DNA of 64,000 nt from Nocardia xishanensis NBRC 101358 (GCF_001613365.1 NZ_BDCF01000001.1:124001-188000); one strand, 5' to 3'; counted from the first letter of the stretch, positions 53,128 to 63,945 are shown. Numbers and translations: made by a program. The notes: a model not told the origin generated them from the sequence alone.

Positions 53128-53796
53128 ATGACTCGCGCATTCGCCGATCTCGGTCGCGGTAGCCCGCTGCGCTTCGCGCTGTCGAACCGCCCACCGTGGG
53201 CCGACGGCCTGCTCGCCCGCCGTGTGCTCGCGGCGGCGCTGACGTTGCTGGCCATCGTCCTCTTCGCCCGCGGCAATCCCGGCGCGGCGCGGGCCGAGGT
53301 CGTGGTCGCCGGGCGTGATCTGCCACCAGGGGCGGTGCTCGCGCCCGATGATCTGAAGTCCGTTCCGCTCGAATCGGGCACTCTGCCCGTCGGCGCGGTG
53401 CGCCGTCCCGCGGCGCTGCACGGCGCGACGACGACCGGCGCGATGCGAGCGGGCGAGGTGTTCACCGATCTCCGCGTGATCGGTCCCCGGCTGGCCGAGG
53501 TGGCGGCCGGCGCGCGTGACGCCCGGATCGTTCCGATCCGGCTGGCCGACAGCGCCGTGGCGGAGATCCTGCGCGCGGGCGACCGCGTCGACGTGATCGG
53601 CGGCGACGAGCAACAAGGACCGAGCGCCCGCCCGGCCCGCACACTGGCGAGCGACGCCGCCGTCGTCCTGGTTTCCCAGCCCGGCGAGCGGCGCGACGCG
53701 GCCGACCGGGTGGTGCTGATCGCGATGGATTCCGAACACGCCACGGTGGTGGCCGCGGCCTCGCTGCATACCGCCCTCACGGTGGTTTTTCATTGA
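53128..53796 (+). CDS. SAF-domain membrane protein
   Basis: A 222-aa protein with one membrane helix (about residues 32-48) and an extracytoplasmic SAF domain that starts EVVVAGRDLPPGAVLAPDDL, as in CpaB/RcpC and antifreeze-like proteins. A second repeat region with LRAGDRVDVIGG follows. Such proteins bind polysaccharide or help pilus assembly, but no pilus genes are near. It is in the place of Rv0990c next to ruc. The ATG at 53128 is direct. Function is unknown. Confidence 0.75.
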   Translation: MTRAFADLGRGSPLRFALSNRPPWADGLLARRVLAAALTLLAIVLFARGNPGAARAEVVVAGRDLPPGAVLAPDDLKSVPLESGTLPVGAVRRPAALHGATTTGAMRAGEVFTDLRVIGPRLAEVAAGARDARIVPIRLADSAVAEILRAGDRVDVIGGDEQQGPSARPARTLASDAAVVLVSQPGERRDAADRVVLIAMDSEHATVVAAASLHTALTVVFH

Positions 53797-53940
53797 CGAA
53801 CCGCCCGACAGGGCGCTGTTTCGCGACGCGAATATGTTCGCCAGAGATTAACCAATAGGGTCGACTAGCATCCCCGATACCCGGCACGCAGATTCCGCCG
53901 AGTACGACCGTGACTGTCTTCCGAAGAGGAGAGATCGGCA

Positions 53941-54348
53941 ATGCTCAAGGGATTCAAAGATTTCATGCTTCGCGGAAATGTCGTCGACCTGGCGGTCGCG
54001 GTGGTGATAGGCACCGCATTCGTCGCTATCGTCACCGCGTTCACCAACGGAATCATCAATCCGCTGCTCGCCGTATTCGGCGGAAACAACCCACTCGGCC
54101 TAGGTTTCTACCTAGTTGCCGACAAACCAGCGACTTTCGTTCAGGTCGGCCCGATCGTCACCGCGGTCATCAATTTCGCGATCATCGCGGCGGTGTTGTA
54201 TTTCGTGCTGGTATTGCCCGCCGCACAGATGAAGAAGCGGTTCGGCGGCGACGTGGAAGAACCGCTGAGCGATACCGAGATCCTGGTGCAGATCCGCGAT
54301 CTGCTCGCCGAGGGACGCGAGAGCGCGGGCGGACGGCACGAGTTCTGA
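53941..54348 (+). CDS. mscL: Large-conductance mechanosensitive channel
   Basis: A 135-aa homopentameric channel that opens under membrane tension and protects against osmotic downshock. The N-terminal MLKGFKDFMLRGNVVDLAVAVVIG is the conserved gate helix (positions 1-24), a periplasmic loop follows, and TM2 ends in the DTEILVQIRDLL cytoplasmic bundle. A purine-rich ribosome site (AGAGGAGAG) precedes the ATG. Order relative to moaB2 agrees with M. tuberculosis Rv0985c. Confidence 0.96.
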   Translation: MLKGFKDFMLRGNVVDLAVAVVIGTAFVAIVTAFTNGIINPLLAVFGGNNPLGLGFYLVADKPATFVQVGPIVTAVINFAIIAAVLYFVLVLPAAQMKKRFGGDVEEPLSDTEILVQIRDLLAEGRESAGGRHEF

Positions 54349-54491
54349 GCCGAGCCGGAAGCGGGCCCTCGAGCAGCGGCCCCGGATACCCGCTCCCGTC
54401 GGGTCGTCCGGTTTGTCCCCTCCGAACGACACATCCAGCCTAGTCGCGTCGGGTTGGACGCATGTCCGGGATCGGAATCGATCCGCCGATA

Positions 54492-54537
54492 CGAACGACA
54501 ACGGGCCCGTCGCAGAAGCGACGGGCCCGTTCGTTCG
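54492..54537 (-). terminator. Hairpin terminator of the porin genes
   Basis: Fourteen-base perfect arms (54500-54513, 54518-54531) with an AGAA loop, extended by an outer CGAA/TTCG pairing. It lies just after the second porin's stop and also faces mscL, so it can work in both directions. Confidence 0.8.
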
Positions 54538-54542
54538 GATCG

Positions 54543-55214
54543 TCAGCCGAGGCTGAACGGCTGACCCCACAGCGTCACCCAGGTGACGACATTGTCGGTC
54601 TCGACCTCGACGCTGACGAAGGCGCGGGCCTGCGCGTAGCCACCGCAGCCCGACAGGCCGATGGTGGAGTCCGACCAGGTGACCGAGCCGTTGCTGCCCT
54701 TGAACTTGTTGCGCTTCTTGTGCGCCTCGTTACCGAAGTCGTCGGCCTCCTCGATGTCGAGGATGTAGAACGAGGTCGCCTGGCCCGGGCCGAGCGACAG
54801 ATTGCCGCCGCTGGTGGCGCCGATGCTCGGGCTCTCGCCCTGCCAGTCGCTGCCCGCCTCGACGCCGCCCTCGGCGCCGCCGCCCGCGATGTTCACCTGG
54901 CAACCGACGGTGTAGCCCGGGAAGATCTTGCCGCCGGCCTCCGAGCCGGTGCCGGACAGCTCGACCTGAGCCGAACCGGAGACCCACGCGTTGCGGTGCA
55001 CCGGCGTGGAGCCAAGGGACGGGTTGATGTTGGCGGACTCACCGACCAGGCGGACCGTCACGACGGTGCCGTCGGACAGGGTCTTGACGATCTGGCCGCC
55101 CGGCAGCGGCACGAAGGTGTCGGCGTTGGCGGCGCCGGTGGAGAACAGGCCCATGGCGATGGTGGCGGCGGCACCGACACCGGCCACACGCGCCACGTTC
55201 TTACGGTTGATCAT
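54543..55214 (-). CDS. MspA-family porin, second of pair
   Basis: A 223-aa outer-membrane channel of the MspA family. Signal peptide about residues 1-31 (AMGLFSTGAANA), then DTFVPLPGGQIVKTLSDGT, the vestibule strands, GCQVNIAGG in the pore region, and the characteristic end SGCGGYAQARAF. It resembles the Nocardia farcinica NfpA/NfpB porins, which form mixed channels for small solutes. The first gene lies 137 bases upstream. Terminator directly downstream. Confidence 0.9.
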   Translation of the reverse strand: MINRKNVARVAGVGAAATIAMGLFSTGAANADTFVPLPGGQIVKTLSDGTVVTVRLVGESANINPSLGSTPVHRNAWVSGSAQVELSGTGSEAGGKIFPGYTVGCQVNIAGGGAEGGVEAGSDWQGESPSIGATSGGNLSLGPGQATSFYILDIEEADDFGNEAHKKRNKFKGSNGSVTWSDSTIGLSGCGGYAQARAFVSVEVETDNVVTWVTLWGQPFSLG

Positions 55215-55351
55215 TTCGTTGTACCCCTCGAGGGTTGAATCGCTTCAGCGAGAAGATTGTTCGTTGTTCGATCGGCGGCGGCCCGGCACCGGCGACGATC
55301 GCTCGTGCGATCGATCGCGGTCCGCGCTCGCCGCGGTGGGCTCGACAGACG

Positions 55352-56026
55352 TCAGCCGATGCTGAAAGGCATCCCGTAGAGGGTGGTCTTCGAGTAGTGG
55401 TCGCCGATGATCTCGACCACGGTGTAGGCACGCGCCTGGGCGTAGCCCGCGCAGCCCTGGATCTCGATCTCCGCGTCCTGGTACTCGACCGAGTACACGC
55501 CCGGCTTCAAGATGTCCTTGTAGTCGATCTGCACGAACTTCACTTCGCCCGGGCCGAGGTTCAGGCCGATGGAGCCGCCCATACTGAAGCCGTCGAGGTT
55601 GACGCCGCCCGACACGCCCGCGGAGATGGCGTCGTCGGCGATGCTCACCTGGCAGCCGACGATGTAGCCGGTGCTCAGCTGGGAAGCGCCGTGGGTCGAG
55701 GAGTTGTTGGTGCCAGGGCCGCCCGCGGGACCGTTGTTCGGGCCGACCGTACCCTCGGGAGTGACAGTGACATCGGCGGTGGCGTTGCCCGAGACCCAGA
55801 CGACGCGACCGGCGCCGTTGGCGGCAAGGGACGGCGAAATCAGGGCGTGCTCACCCGTGCGGGTCAGGGTCACGCCGGCTCCGACCTTCTGACCGTCCGG
55901 CAACGGCACGAAGGTGTCGGCATTGGCAGCACCGGTCGACAGCAGGCCCATGGCAACGGCCGCGGCGGCGCCGACGCCCGCGACGCGGGCACCGCGACGC
56001 AGACCGTTGGTGCGGTTCTCGCTCAT
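55352..56026 (-). CDS. MspA-family porin, first of pair
   Basis: A 224-aa MspA-type porin paralogous to the next gene: signal peptide ending AANA (about residue 34), DTFVPLPDGQKVGAGVTLTR, GCQVSIADD and QGCAGYAQARAY. It has an insertion of Gly/Asn/Pro residues near residue 95 (GPNNGPAGGPGTNN) that is absent from the other copy and from most MspA porins; this may shape the periplasmic or external loop. ATG 56026 follows GAGGGGAAG. A long upstream region with a CRP-type site precedes it. Confidence 0.9.
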   Translation of the reverse strand: MSENRTNGLRRGARVAGVGAAAAVAMGLLSTGAANADTFVPLPDGQKVGAGVTLTRTGEHALISPSLAANGAGRVVWVSGNATADVTVTPEGTVGPNNGPAGGPGTNNSSTHGASQLSTGYIVGCQVSIADDAISAGVSGGVNLDGFSMGGSIGLNLGPGEVKFVQIDYKDILKPGVYSVEYQDAEIEIQGCAGYAQARAYTVVEIIGDHYSKTTLYGMPFSIG

Positions 56027-56305
56027 ACTTCCCCTCATCAGGTTCAAACAGTCAACCTCGACCATCGAGGCTGGACAGTGGTCCTCTCAGGCCCAGCTCA
56101 GTTTGTCGCCCCTTTGTTGCCGATATGTAACCGGCTGTTATTTCGGCGCAACGCCCCTCGCTGACAACGGAACCGAGCCTTGGTTCCACCGGATCGACCA
56201 CATACGAGCCGTATCCGAGCCTGCGGGGTCCTACGTTTGGGTGGCTCGAGGCGAAGATTAAACCGTCGGTAACTGCCTGGCAACGTAAAGAATTGTAAAG
56301 AACAA
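56027..56305. other. Long upstream region of the porin operon
   Basis: No gene is supported in 56027-56535. The DNA from about 56240 to 56520 is unusually AT-rich for this genome. A long 5' leader or distant promoter for the porins is likely, as known for mspA. The CRP-type site is listed separately. Confidence 0.45.
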
Positions 56306-56321
56306 TGTGATGTAGATCACT
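56306..56321. promoter_or_regulatory. CRP/GlxR-type binding site
   Basis: TGTGATGTAGATCACT fits the CRP-family consensus TGTGA-N6-TCACA except for the last base. It lies 280 bases before the first porin's ATG, in AT-rich DNA. cAMP-dependent control of porin transcription is the simplest reading. Confidence 0.6.
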
Positions 56322-56535
56322 GGTGCTGACATGCCAATATCGCTTGACGTGCATAAATGCAGGCGGGAATGTCGCGCATTCGCCGATCCGATCGACACGA
56401 GTCGCAACGACGCCAACCGCGGCTTACGGGACAGGGCCGTACGAATGGCGCAGATCACAGTCCGTTATTGAAAACGGTGAGGAGATCACGGAGGAATATC
56501 GTCCTAAAGTACGGACTTAAATAGTAGAAAGGCGC

Positions 56536-56721
56536 TCAGCCGTGATGCGGCGGAACCTGGGAGCGCAACCAGTCGTCGGCCGAACCGCGATCGTCCGGAT
56601 CGTCGCCGCGCTCGTCGCGGGTGGTCTCCGGGAGAGTCTCGCCGAAAATCCGCGCCAGACGCGCGGCGTCCCTCGCCCGGCGCGCGGCGGGGCGAGGGAC
56701 GTCGGAGGAGTCGGCGGCCGA
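56536..56721 (-). CDS. Small acidic protein after moaB2, start unclear
   Basis: A minus-strand frame directly after the moaB2 stop reads RDAARLARIFGETLPETTRD, then an Asp/Arg-rich stretch, and ends DDWLRSQVPPHHG. Codon use is strongly GC3-biased, and that ending is familiar from small conserved actinobacterial proteins of 60-70 residues in this position. No ATG, GTG or TTG lies in frame between the moaB2 stop and the conserved part, so the start must be a rare codon or the sequence has a shift. It probably belongs to the moaB2 operon. The function is unknown. Confidence 0.45.
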   Translation of the reverse strand, partial: SAADSSDVPRPAARRARDAARLARIFGETLPETTRDERGDDPDDRGSADDWLRSQVPPHHG

Positions 56722-56723
56722 AA

Positions 56724-57289
56724 TTATTCGGCCAATCCGGACAGTTCGCCGATCACTTTGCTGGCGAGCGGCGAGAGGGTTGCCATACCGTCGCGGATGG
56801 CGGCGCGGGTGCCGGGCAGGTTCACCACCAGGGTGCTGCCCGATACGCCCGCCAGCCCGCGCGACAGCCCGGCGTCCAGCGAGCCGGCGACTCGGCCGGA
56901 GGAGCGCAGCGCCTCGCTGATTCCGGGCAGTTCCCGGTCCAGCACCTGCGAGGTCGCCTCCGGCGTCACGTCGCGCGGCGACATTCCGGTGCCGCCAACG
57001 GAGATGACCAGGTCGACGCCGCCGATCACGGCCGTGTTCAGCGCGTTGCGGATCTCCACCTCGTCGGCCTGCACCGACACCGACGCGTCGACGAGGAAAC
57101 CCGCCTCGGTGAGCAGCTCGGTGACCAGCGGGCCGAGCGAGTCCACACCTCCATGCGCCGTTCGATCGTCGACGACCACCACCAGTGCACGCCCCGCCAC
57201 AGGAGCATCGATTTCCATGGTGCTCACCGTAGCGCCTGTGCCGAGCAACCCGGCGGCGGCGCTGGACAATTCCGCGTCACTCGGCCGCC

Positions 57290-57293
<4 letters not shown>
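56724..57293 (-). CDS. moaB2: MogA/MoaB-like molybdopterin-binding protein (MoaB2)
   Basis: A 189-aa trimeric molybdopterin adenylyltransferase-like protein. The family core is VISVGGTGMSPRDVTPEA (about residues 95-112), followed by RSSGRVAGSLDAGLSRGLAG and VVNLPGTRAAI. In M. tuberculosis the gene follows pepD (Rv0984), and MoaB2 has been linked to binding of SigE in addition to cofactor synthesis. ATG 57293 overlaps the pepD stop by four bases, so the two are coupled. Confidence 0.9.
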
Positions 57294-58702
<1,409 letters not shown>

Positions 58703-58749
58703 GGTTTCTCGTTTCTCCTCACGTCTGCCGACCAGCGTGCCGACGACGG

Positions 58750-58767
58750 CTTAGAGCCGACTGAGAC
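58750..58767 (-). promoter_or_regulatory. MprA box upstream of pepD
   Basis: On the minus strand GTCTCAGTCGGCTCTAAG holds two imperfect TCTCAG-type repeats 10 bases apart. The site near mprA at 60965-60984 has the same layout. It is 48 bases before the pepD ATG. Confidence 0.65.
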
Positions 58768-58774
58768 CGTGCTT

Positions 58775-60247
58775 TCAGTTCTCCGAGATCTCCTGAGGGG
58801 ACGCGAGGCCATCACCCTCACCTGGTAACACGATACGGATCTGCGCGCCGCCGCGGTCGGACGTGTCGATCGTGATGGTGCCGCCGTGCTTGGTCACCAC
58901 CTGCTTGACGATGGCCAGGCCGAGACCCGAGCCCGGCATCGATCGGGACGCGGTGGTCCGGTAGAACCGCTCGAACACCAGCTCCCGTTCGTCCGACGGG
59001 ATACCGGGTCCCGCGTCGTCCACCGCGAGCTCCAGCAGACCTCGTCCGGTCTCGCGCATGGTGACCAGCACCTGGGCCCCCGCCGGACTCCACTTGGCGG
59101 CGTTGTCGAGCACGTTCAGCACGGCACGCTCGAGTCCGGCCTCGTGGCCGTAGACGAACCACGGCCGCAGCTCGGCGACGAACTCGATGGACCCGCGCCT
59201 GCGCCGGGCGCGCTCCAACGCGCGCTCGGTCACCTCGCCGAGGTCGATCCGCTCGTAGACGGTCTCGGGGGCGTCCTCGCGGGCCAGGTCGACCAGATCG
59301 CCGACGAGGGTGGACAGCTCCTCGATCTGGGCCATCACGTCCGCGCGCAGCTCGGCCATGTCCTCCTCGGGGATCCGCGGCGCGCCCGGCCTGCTGGAGG
59401 CGATGAGCAGCTCCATGTTGGTGCGCAGGGAGGTCAGCGGCGTGCGCAGCTCGTGCCCGGCGTCGGCGACCAGACGCCGCTGGCGGTCCCGTGATTCGGC
59501 GAGCGCCCGCAGCATGGTGTTGAAACTGTCTGTGAGTCGCGCCAATTCGTCGTCGCCGGTGACCGGGATGGGCGTGAGGTCGTCGGTGCGCGCGACGCGT
59601 TCGGTCGCGGCCGTGAGTCTGGCGATGGGTCTGAGCCCGGTGCGGCCGACCGCCGTGCCCGCCGCCGCGGCGAGCACGACGCCGCATCCGCCGACAACGA
59701 ACAACAGCCAGGCCAGCCGGTCGAGCACCTCTCGGGTTGGCTCCAGCCGCTGGGAAATGACCAGCGTCGCACCGGAATTGGTGCGCACCGCGAGGACGCG
59801 CTGATTGCTCACCGTGCGCAGCGATGAGGTCAGTTCACCGTCGGCCACGGCGAACTCCTGCTCCCCCACCGGCGGAATTGTCTGCTGTGGCGGCATATAG
59901 GGCTTGTGGTCGGCGAAGATCAGCGCGACGCCGACATCGTTGGAGAAAAGCCCGGCCAGGATGATCGATTGAAAGCCCATGCTCTCGAAGTTGTTGTCGA
60001 TCATCGTCGAGGCACGCGCCCGCAATTGCGCGTCGACATCGGCGTAGAGCGCGCGCGCCACCATCGCGTACGCGGCGATGGAGGTGAAGGCGACCGCGAT
60101 GGCAACCACCGAGGCGGCCAGCAGGGTGACGCGCCAGCGCAGCGAGACCGAGCGGGTGAGCGGCATCGGCGGCCGCATCTCGTTCGGGTCGGGCTGGCGC
60201 TGGCCCAGGGTGGCGATGACGGGTCGCCGGGGGACGCTTCGAGCCAT
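58775..60247 (-). CDS. mprB: Sensor histidine kinase MprB
   Basis: A 490-aa membrane kinase sensing envelope stress. Two helices (about residues 37-60 and 165-190) frame a periplasmic sensor domain, followed by HAMP, the phosphoacceptor His in DAGHELRTPLTSLRTN, the N box in NVLDNAAKWSP, and G boxes DDAGPGIP and GSGLGLAIV. It starts 10 bases after mprA, as in mycobacteria (Rv0982). In that system the periplasmic domain is held inactive by DnaK, which is released by misfolded proteins. Confidence 0.93.
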   Translation of the reverse strand: MARSVPRRPVIATLGQRQPDPNEMRPPMPLTRSVSLRWRVTLLAASVVAIAVAFTSIAAYAMVARALYADVDAQLRARASTMIDNNFESMGFQSIILAGLFSNDVGVALIFADHKPYMPPQQTIPPVGEQEFAVADGELTSSLRTVSNQRVLAVRTNSGATLVISQRLEPTREVLDRLAWLLFVVGGCGVVLAAAAGTAVGRTGLRPIARLTAATERVARTDDLTPIPVTGDDELARLTDSFNTMLRALAESRDRQRRLVADAGHELRTPLTSLRTNMELLIASSRPGAPRIPEEDMAELRADVMAQIEELSTLVGDLVDLAREDAPETVYERIDLGEVTERALERARRRRGSIEFVAELRPWFVYGHEAGLERAVLNVLDNAAKWSPAGAQVLVTMRETGRGLLELAVDDAGPGIPSDERELVFERFYRTTASRSMPGSGLGLAIVKQVVTKHGGTITIDTSDRGGAQIRIVLPGEGDGLASPQEISEN

Positions 60248-60257
60248 GTCGCGCGGC

Positions 60258-60944
60258 CTACGGCGGAGTCTCGCGCAGCACGTAACCGACGCCGCGCACG
60301 GTGTGGATGAGGCGCGGCTCGCCCTCGGCCTCGGTCTTGCGGCGCAGGTAGCCGATGTAGACCTCGAGCGCGTTGCCCGAGGTCGGGAAGTCGTAGCCCC
60401 ACACCTCTTCGAGGATGCGGCTGCGGGTGAGCACCCGGCGCGGGTTGGCCATCAGCATTTCCAGCAGCGCGAACTCGGTGCGGGTCAGGCTGATCGAGCG
60501 GGAGCCGCGGGACACCTCGCGGGTCACCGGATCCAGGGACAGATCCGCGAAGAGCATCGCCTCGGAGGTGTCGCCTTGTTCGGGCGCGCGGCGGCGCAGC
60601 AGCGCGCGCAACCGGGCGAGCAATTCCTCGAGGGCAAATGGCTTCGGCAGATAGTCATCGGCTCCGGCATCGAGTCCGGCAACCCTTTCGGAAACCGAAT
60701 CGCGCGCCGTCAAAACCAGAATCGGAAGATCATCACCGGTGCTGCGCAACCGTCGGCAAACTTCGAGCCCGTCCAATCTCGGCATCATCACATCCAGCAC
60801 GAGTGCGTCCGGGCGTTGCACGGTGGCTTTCTCGAGGGCATCGACACCGTCCACCGCGAGATCGACCGAGTAGCCGTTGAAGGTCAGCGACCGACGCAGC
60901 GATTCCCGGACGGCGCGATCGTCATCGACTACCAGAATGCGCAT
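60258..60944 (-). CDS. mprA: Response regulator MprA
   Basis: A 228-aa OmpR-family regulator. The receiver has the acidic pocket VVDDDRA, phospho-Asp in [11 protein letters not shown] (about residue 48), and Lys in DYLPKPF. The winged-helix domain ends [27 protein letters not shown] 60944 begins the receiver directly. An MprA box 21 bases upstream indicates autoregulation; another precedes pepD. In mycobacteria it also drives sigE. Confidence 0.94.
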   Translation of the reverse strand: MRILVVDDDRAVRESLRRSLTFNGYSVDLAVDGVDALEKATVQRPDALVLDVMMPRLDGLEVCRRLRSTGDDLPILVLTARDSVSERVAGLDAGADDYLPKPFALEELLARLRALLRRRAPEQGDTSEAMLFADLSLDPVTREVSRGSRSISLTRTEFALLEMLMANPRRVLTRSRILEEVWGYDFPTSGNALEVYIGYLRRKTEAEGEPRLIHTVRGVGYVLRETPP

Positions 60945-60964
60945 GCCACCAGTTTGACCGCATC

Positions 60965-60984
60965 GACTGAGAGCCAACTGAGAG
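60965..60984 (-). promoter_or_regulatory. MprA box upstream of mprA
   Basis: Minus-strand CTCTCAGTTGGCTCTCAGTC has two CTCTCAGT repeats 11 bases apart, in agreement with the direct-repeat sites described for MprA. The rest of 60985-61299 has no gene. A possible cvnA promoter is TTGGTT (61212) with CATACT (61234). Confidence 0.75.
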
Positions 60985-61299
60985 GGGATGCCCGACACGC
61001 CGCGAACCGCGCCCGAGAGGCGACATGGCGGAGCACCACCGATGACCAGGGGCTTTCACCGGCGCGCGCGGATTTCGGTCCTCGCGAGTCCCACTCCGGT
61101 ACCGAAACTTGTTCTGCTCAGCCATATTAGAGGAATATCAAGACGAGTGCCCCGGATTGCCGTTACACACTCAGCACGGTATGTTCCCAGCGGTAAAAAC
61201 AAGACCTCGAGTTGGTTCTCAGCGGGTTGGTCCCATACTTATGTGAAACAGCCACTAGCCATCCGGGGACCCCGCGCGGAGTGGAGGCGACGGAAGCGG

Positions 61300-63945
61300 A
61301 TGGATGCAGCACCGCGTTCCCGGCAATTCAGGCTGTCGAACTGGTCCGTCACCCGCAAGGTCGGGATCGTGCTACTGCTGCCGGTGGTGCTCGCCTCGAC
61401 GTTCGCGGTATTGCGAATCAACGACGAGTTGAACACGATCGGCGACCTCGACGCGGCGACCGACCAGGCCAGGATCATCCGGCCGATGCTCGGTTTCGCC
61501 TCGGCCACCGAACAACTCGCCGTCAGCACGGCGACCACGTGGGAGGACCACACCACCGACGCCGACCTGGACCGCATCGCGGGCCGGTTCGACCAGGCGG
61601 CCGTGGATCTCCAGACCGCCCTGCGTTCGACGGGCGCGCCGACCGACGTGGTCAACGAGCTCGACGCGGCGCTCACAGCGGGCCGCGCGATGCGTAACGG
61701 CCTGCGCAACAGCTCGCCGGTGGCGATCGGCCAGCAGGCCGACGAGGTCGCCGCCCGCATCGGCAACGCGATCGCGCGTTCGACCTCGCTGGAAGAGATC
61801 ACCATTCAGCGGTACTTCCTCCAGCTCGGTGTGACCACCAACGCGCGCAGGCTGCACACCCAGCAGTACCTGCTGATCGGTTCGCCCGGCGCGGACCGCA
61901 ACCCGGCCGTGCGCCCGACGGTTTTGATCACCGCGGGTGGTGAGCTGGTGTTGCTGAGCCAGTTCGCCCAGCTGCAGCCGTCTTCGGCGCTCAACGCCAG
62001 CGTGCTGATCGACGCGGTGAACGTCCGCCTCGGCGCCTTCAGCCAGAACCTCGGCGACCCAGCGGGCAGCCAGCCGGTCATCGACTCGCTGCGCACCAGT
62101 GCCACCGCCTACGACCAGACCACGCTGAACCTGGTCGACACCATCGACGCGCGACTGGCCGACCGGACCGCCGAAGTCCGCGGCATCGTGTTGCGCGATA
62201 TCGCGATCGTGGTCGCGACGCTGCTCGCCGGTCTCGCCCTCGCGCTCGCGGTCGCCCGCTCGCTCGTCGTCCCGATTCGCCGCCTGCGGCACGGCGCGCT
62301 CCAGGTCGCGCACGTCGACCTGCCCAACGAGCTCGAGGTCGTGCGTTCCGGCAACGCCACGCCGGAGCCGACCCGCGTCGATGTGCACACCACAGAGGAG
62401 ATCGGCCAGCTGGCCCGCGCCGTCGACGACATCCACGGCGCCGCGCTCCACCTCGCCGCCGAGCAGGCGCGTCTGCGCCTCCAGATCGGCAGCATGTTCG
62501 AGACCCTCTCGCGCCGGAGCCAGTCGCTCGTCGAGCAGCAGCTGACGCTGATCGAGGAGCTCGAGCACGACGAGGACGACTCCGAGCGCCTGCAGAGCCT
62601 GTTCCGCCTCGACCACCTCGCGACCCGCATGCGCCGTAACGGCGACAACCTGCTGGTGCTCGCGGGCACCGCGCTGCGCCGCGGACACCTGCCGCCGGTG
62701 CCGCTGTCGGACATGCTGTGGAGCGCGGTCTCCCAGGTCGAGGACTACCAGCGCGTCGAGATCGGCAGCGCGCCCGACGGCATCGTGCCCGGTGAGCCCG
62801 CCGTCGACGTCGAGCACCTGCTCGCCGAGCTCATCGACAACGCGCTGCGCTACTCACCGCCCACCACTCCGGTGGCCGTCTCGGTAGCCCGCGCGGTGGA
62901 CGGCGGCTACCTGATCGAGATCATCGACCGCGGTCTCGGCATGTCGGCCGAGGACCTGCAGACGGTCAACGAGCACCTCGCCTCCGGTGGTGAGGTCACC
63001 GTCGAAACCGCGCGCCGCATGGGTCTTTTCGTGGTCGGCCGGCTCGCCAAGCGGCACAACATCACGGTCAACCTGCGCCGCACCTCGGCAATGGCACAGC
63101 AGCCTGGCATCACGGCGAGCGTGCACCTGCCGGGCACCCTGGTCTCCCCGGTGCCGATCAGCGACAAGGCTCCGCAGCTCACCGCGCCGCAGCCGCAGGA
63201 CAACGCGCCCGAACCCACCGTGGCGCCCCCGCGCATGCTGGTGCCGGTGCCGAGCCTCGCGCTGCCGGAACACACCTCGTCGTTCGAGATGAGCGGCACC
63301 GGTCTGCCGCAGCGCCGCCCGGCGATCCGGGTGGCCACCCCGGCCGACCGCGCTGCGCCGGTGATCGATGCCGAGACCACCGATCCCGGCCGCGGCGGCC
63401 CGCTGCCGATGCGGATGCGCAACGAGAACGGTGCGCCGCGCTCGGTGGAGCCGCGGGCACTGCCTGCGCCCGTGCCAGCGCCCGCCGCGCCCGAGGAACC
63501 CGCGCACGTCGACGTCTGGGCCGAGACCGCGACCTACGAGGTGCCAGAGCCCGCGGCGCTCGCGAACGCGGCGCAGGCCACGATCACCGGTCTGCGACCG
63601 GTGAACCCGGAGTCCCCGACGCCCATCTACCAGCGCATGGTCTCGGAGTGGCTGGTCGAACCCGCTTCCGCCGGTTCCGAGAACGACGGCGGCGCTTGGA
63701 CTTCCCCCGCCGACGTCGGCTGGGCCGCCGCCGCGGAGGCGAGCAACCCGACCAACTCCGGCCGCACCTCCGGCGGCCTGCCCATCCGGCAGCCGGGAGC
63801 GCAGCTGGTCCCGGGCGGTCTGGCGCCGACCAACGAATCCAACACGCGGAATCCTGACGAGATCCGCAATAGCTTGACGAGGCATCTCAGCGGGGTCCGC
63901 AGCGGGCGGGCCGACGCCCAGTACAACGACGGAGGGCTTGCATGA
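61300..63945 (+). CDS. Conservon-type sensor histidine kinase (CvnA-like)
   Basis: An 881-aa membrane kinase. A first helix at about residues 22-40, a periplasmic nitrate-sensor-like helical domain to about 300, a second helix (ALALAVARSLVV), HAMP, a DHLATRMRRNGDNLLVLAG segment, and an ATPase domain with N box ELIDNALRYSPP and G box DRGLGMSAED follow. The last 250 residues are Pro/Ala-rich and disordered. This is the plan of Streptomyces CvnA proteins, which act through roadblock and small GTPase partners instead of a response regulator. Start ATG 61300; the stop overlaps the next gene. Confidence 0.88.
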   Translation: MDAAPRSRQFRLSNWSVTRKVGIVLLLPVVLASTFAVLRINDELNTIGDLDAATDQARIIRPMLGFASATEQLAVSTATTWEDHTTDADLDRIAGRFDQAAVDLQTALRSTGAPTDVVNELDAALTAGRAMRNGLRNSSPVAIGQQADEVAARIGNAIARSTSLEEITIQRYFLQLGVTTNARRLHTQQYLLIGSPGADRNPAVRPTVLITAGGELVLLSQFAQLQPSSALNASVLIDAVNVRLGAFSQNLGDPAGSQPVIDSLRTSATAYDQTTLNLVDTIDARLADRTAEVRGIVLRDIAIVVATLLAGLALALAVARSLVVPIRRLRHGALQVAHVDLPNELEVVRSGNATPEPTRVDVHTTEEIGQLARAVDDIHGAALHLAAEQARLRLQIGSMFETLSRRSQSLVEQQLTLIEELEHDEDDSERLQSLFRLDHLATRMRRNGDNLLVLAGTALRRGHLPPVPLSDMLWSAVSQVEDYQRVEIGSAPDGIVPGEPAVDVEHLLAELIDNALRYSPPTTPVAVSVARAVDGGYLIEIIDRGLGMSAEDLQTVNEHLASGGEVTVETARRMGLFVVGRLAKRHNITVNLRRTSAMAQQPGITASVHLPGTLVSPVPISDKAPQLTAPQPQDNAPEPTVAPPRMLVPVPSLALPEHTSSFEMSGTGLPQRRPAIRVATPADRAAPVIDAETTDPGRGGPLPMRMRNENGAPRSVEPRALPAPVPAPAAPEEPAHVDVWAETATYEVPEPAALANAAQATITGLRPVNPESPTPIYQRMVSEWLVEPASAGSENDGGAWTSPADVGWAAAAEASNPTNSGRTSGGLPIRQPGAQLVPGGLAPTNESNTRNPDEIRNSLTRHLSGVRSGRADAQYNDGGLA

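Noticed and set aside
56323..56520. A 65-codon plus-strand frame in the AT-rich region near the CRP site
   Set aside because: Weak start and no recognisable family; the region is better explained as regulatory DNA for the porins.
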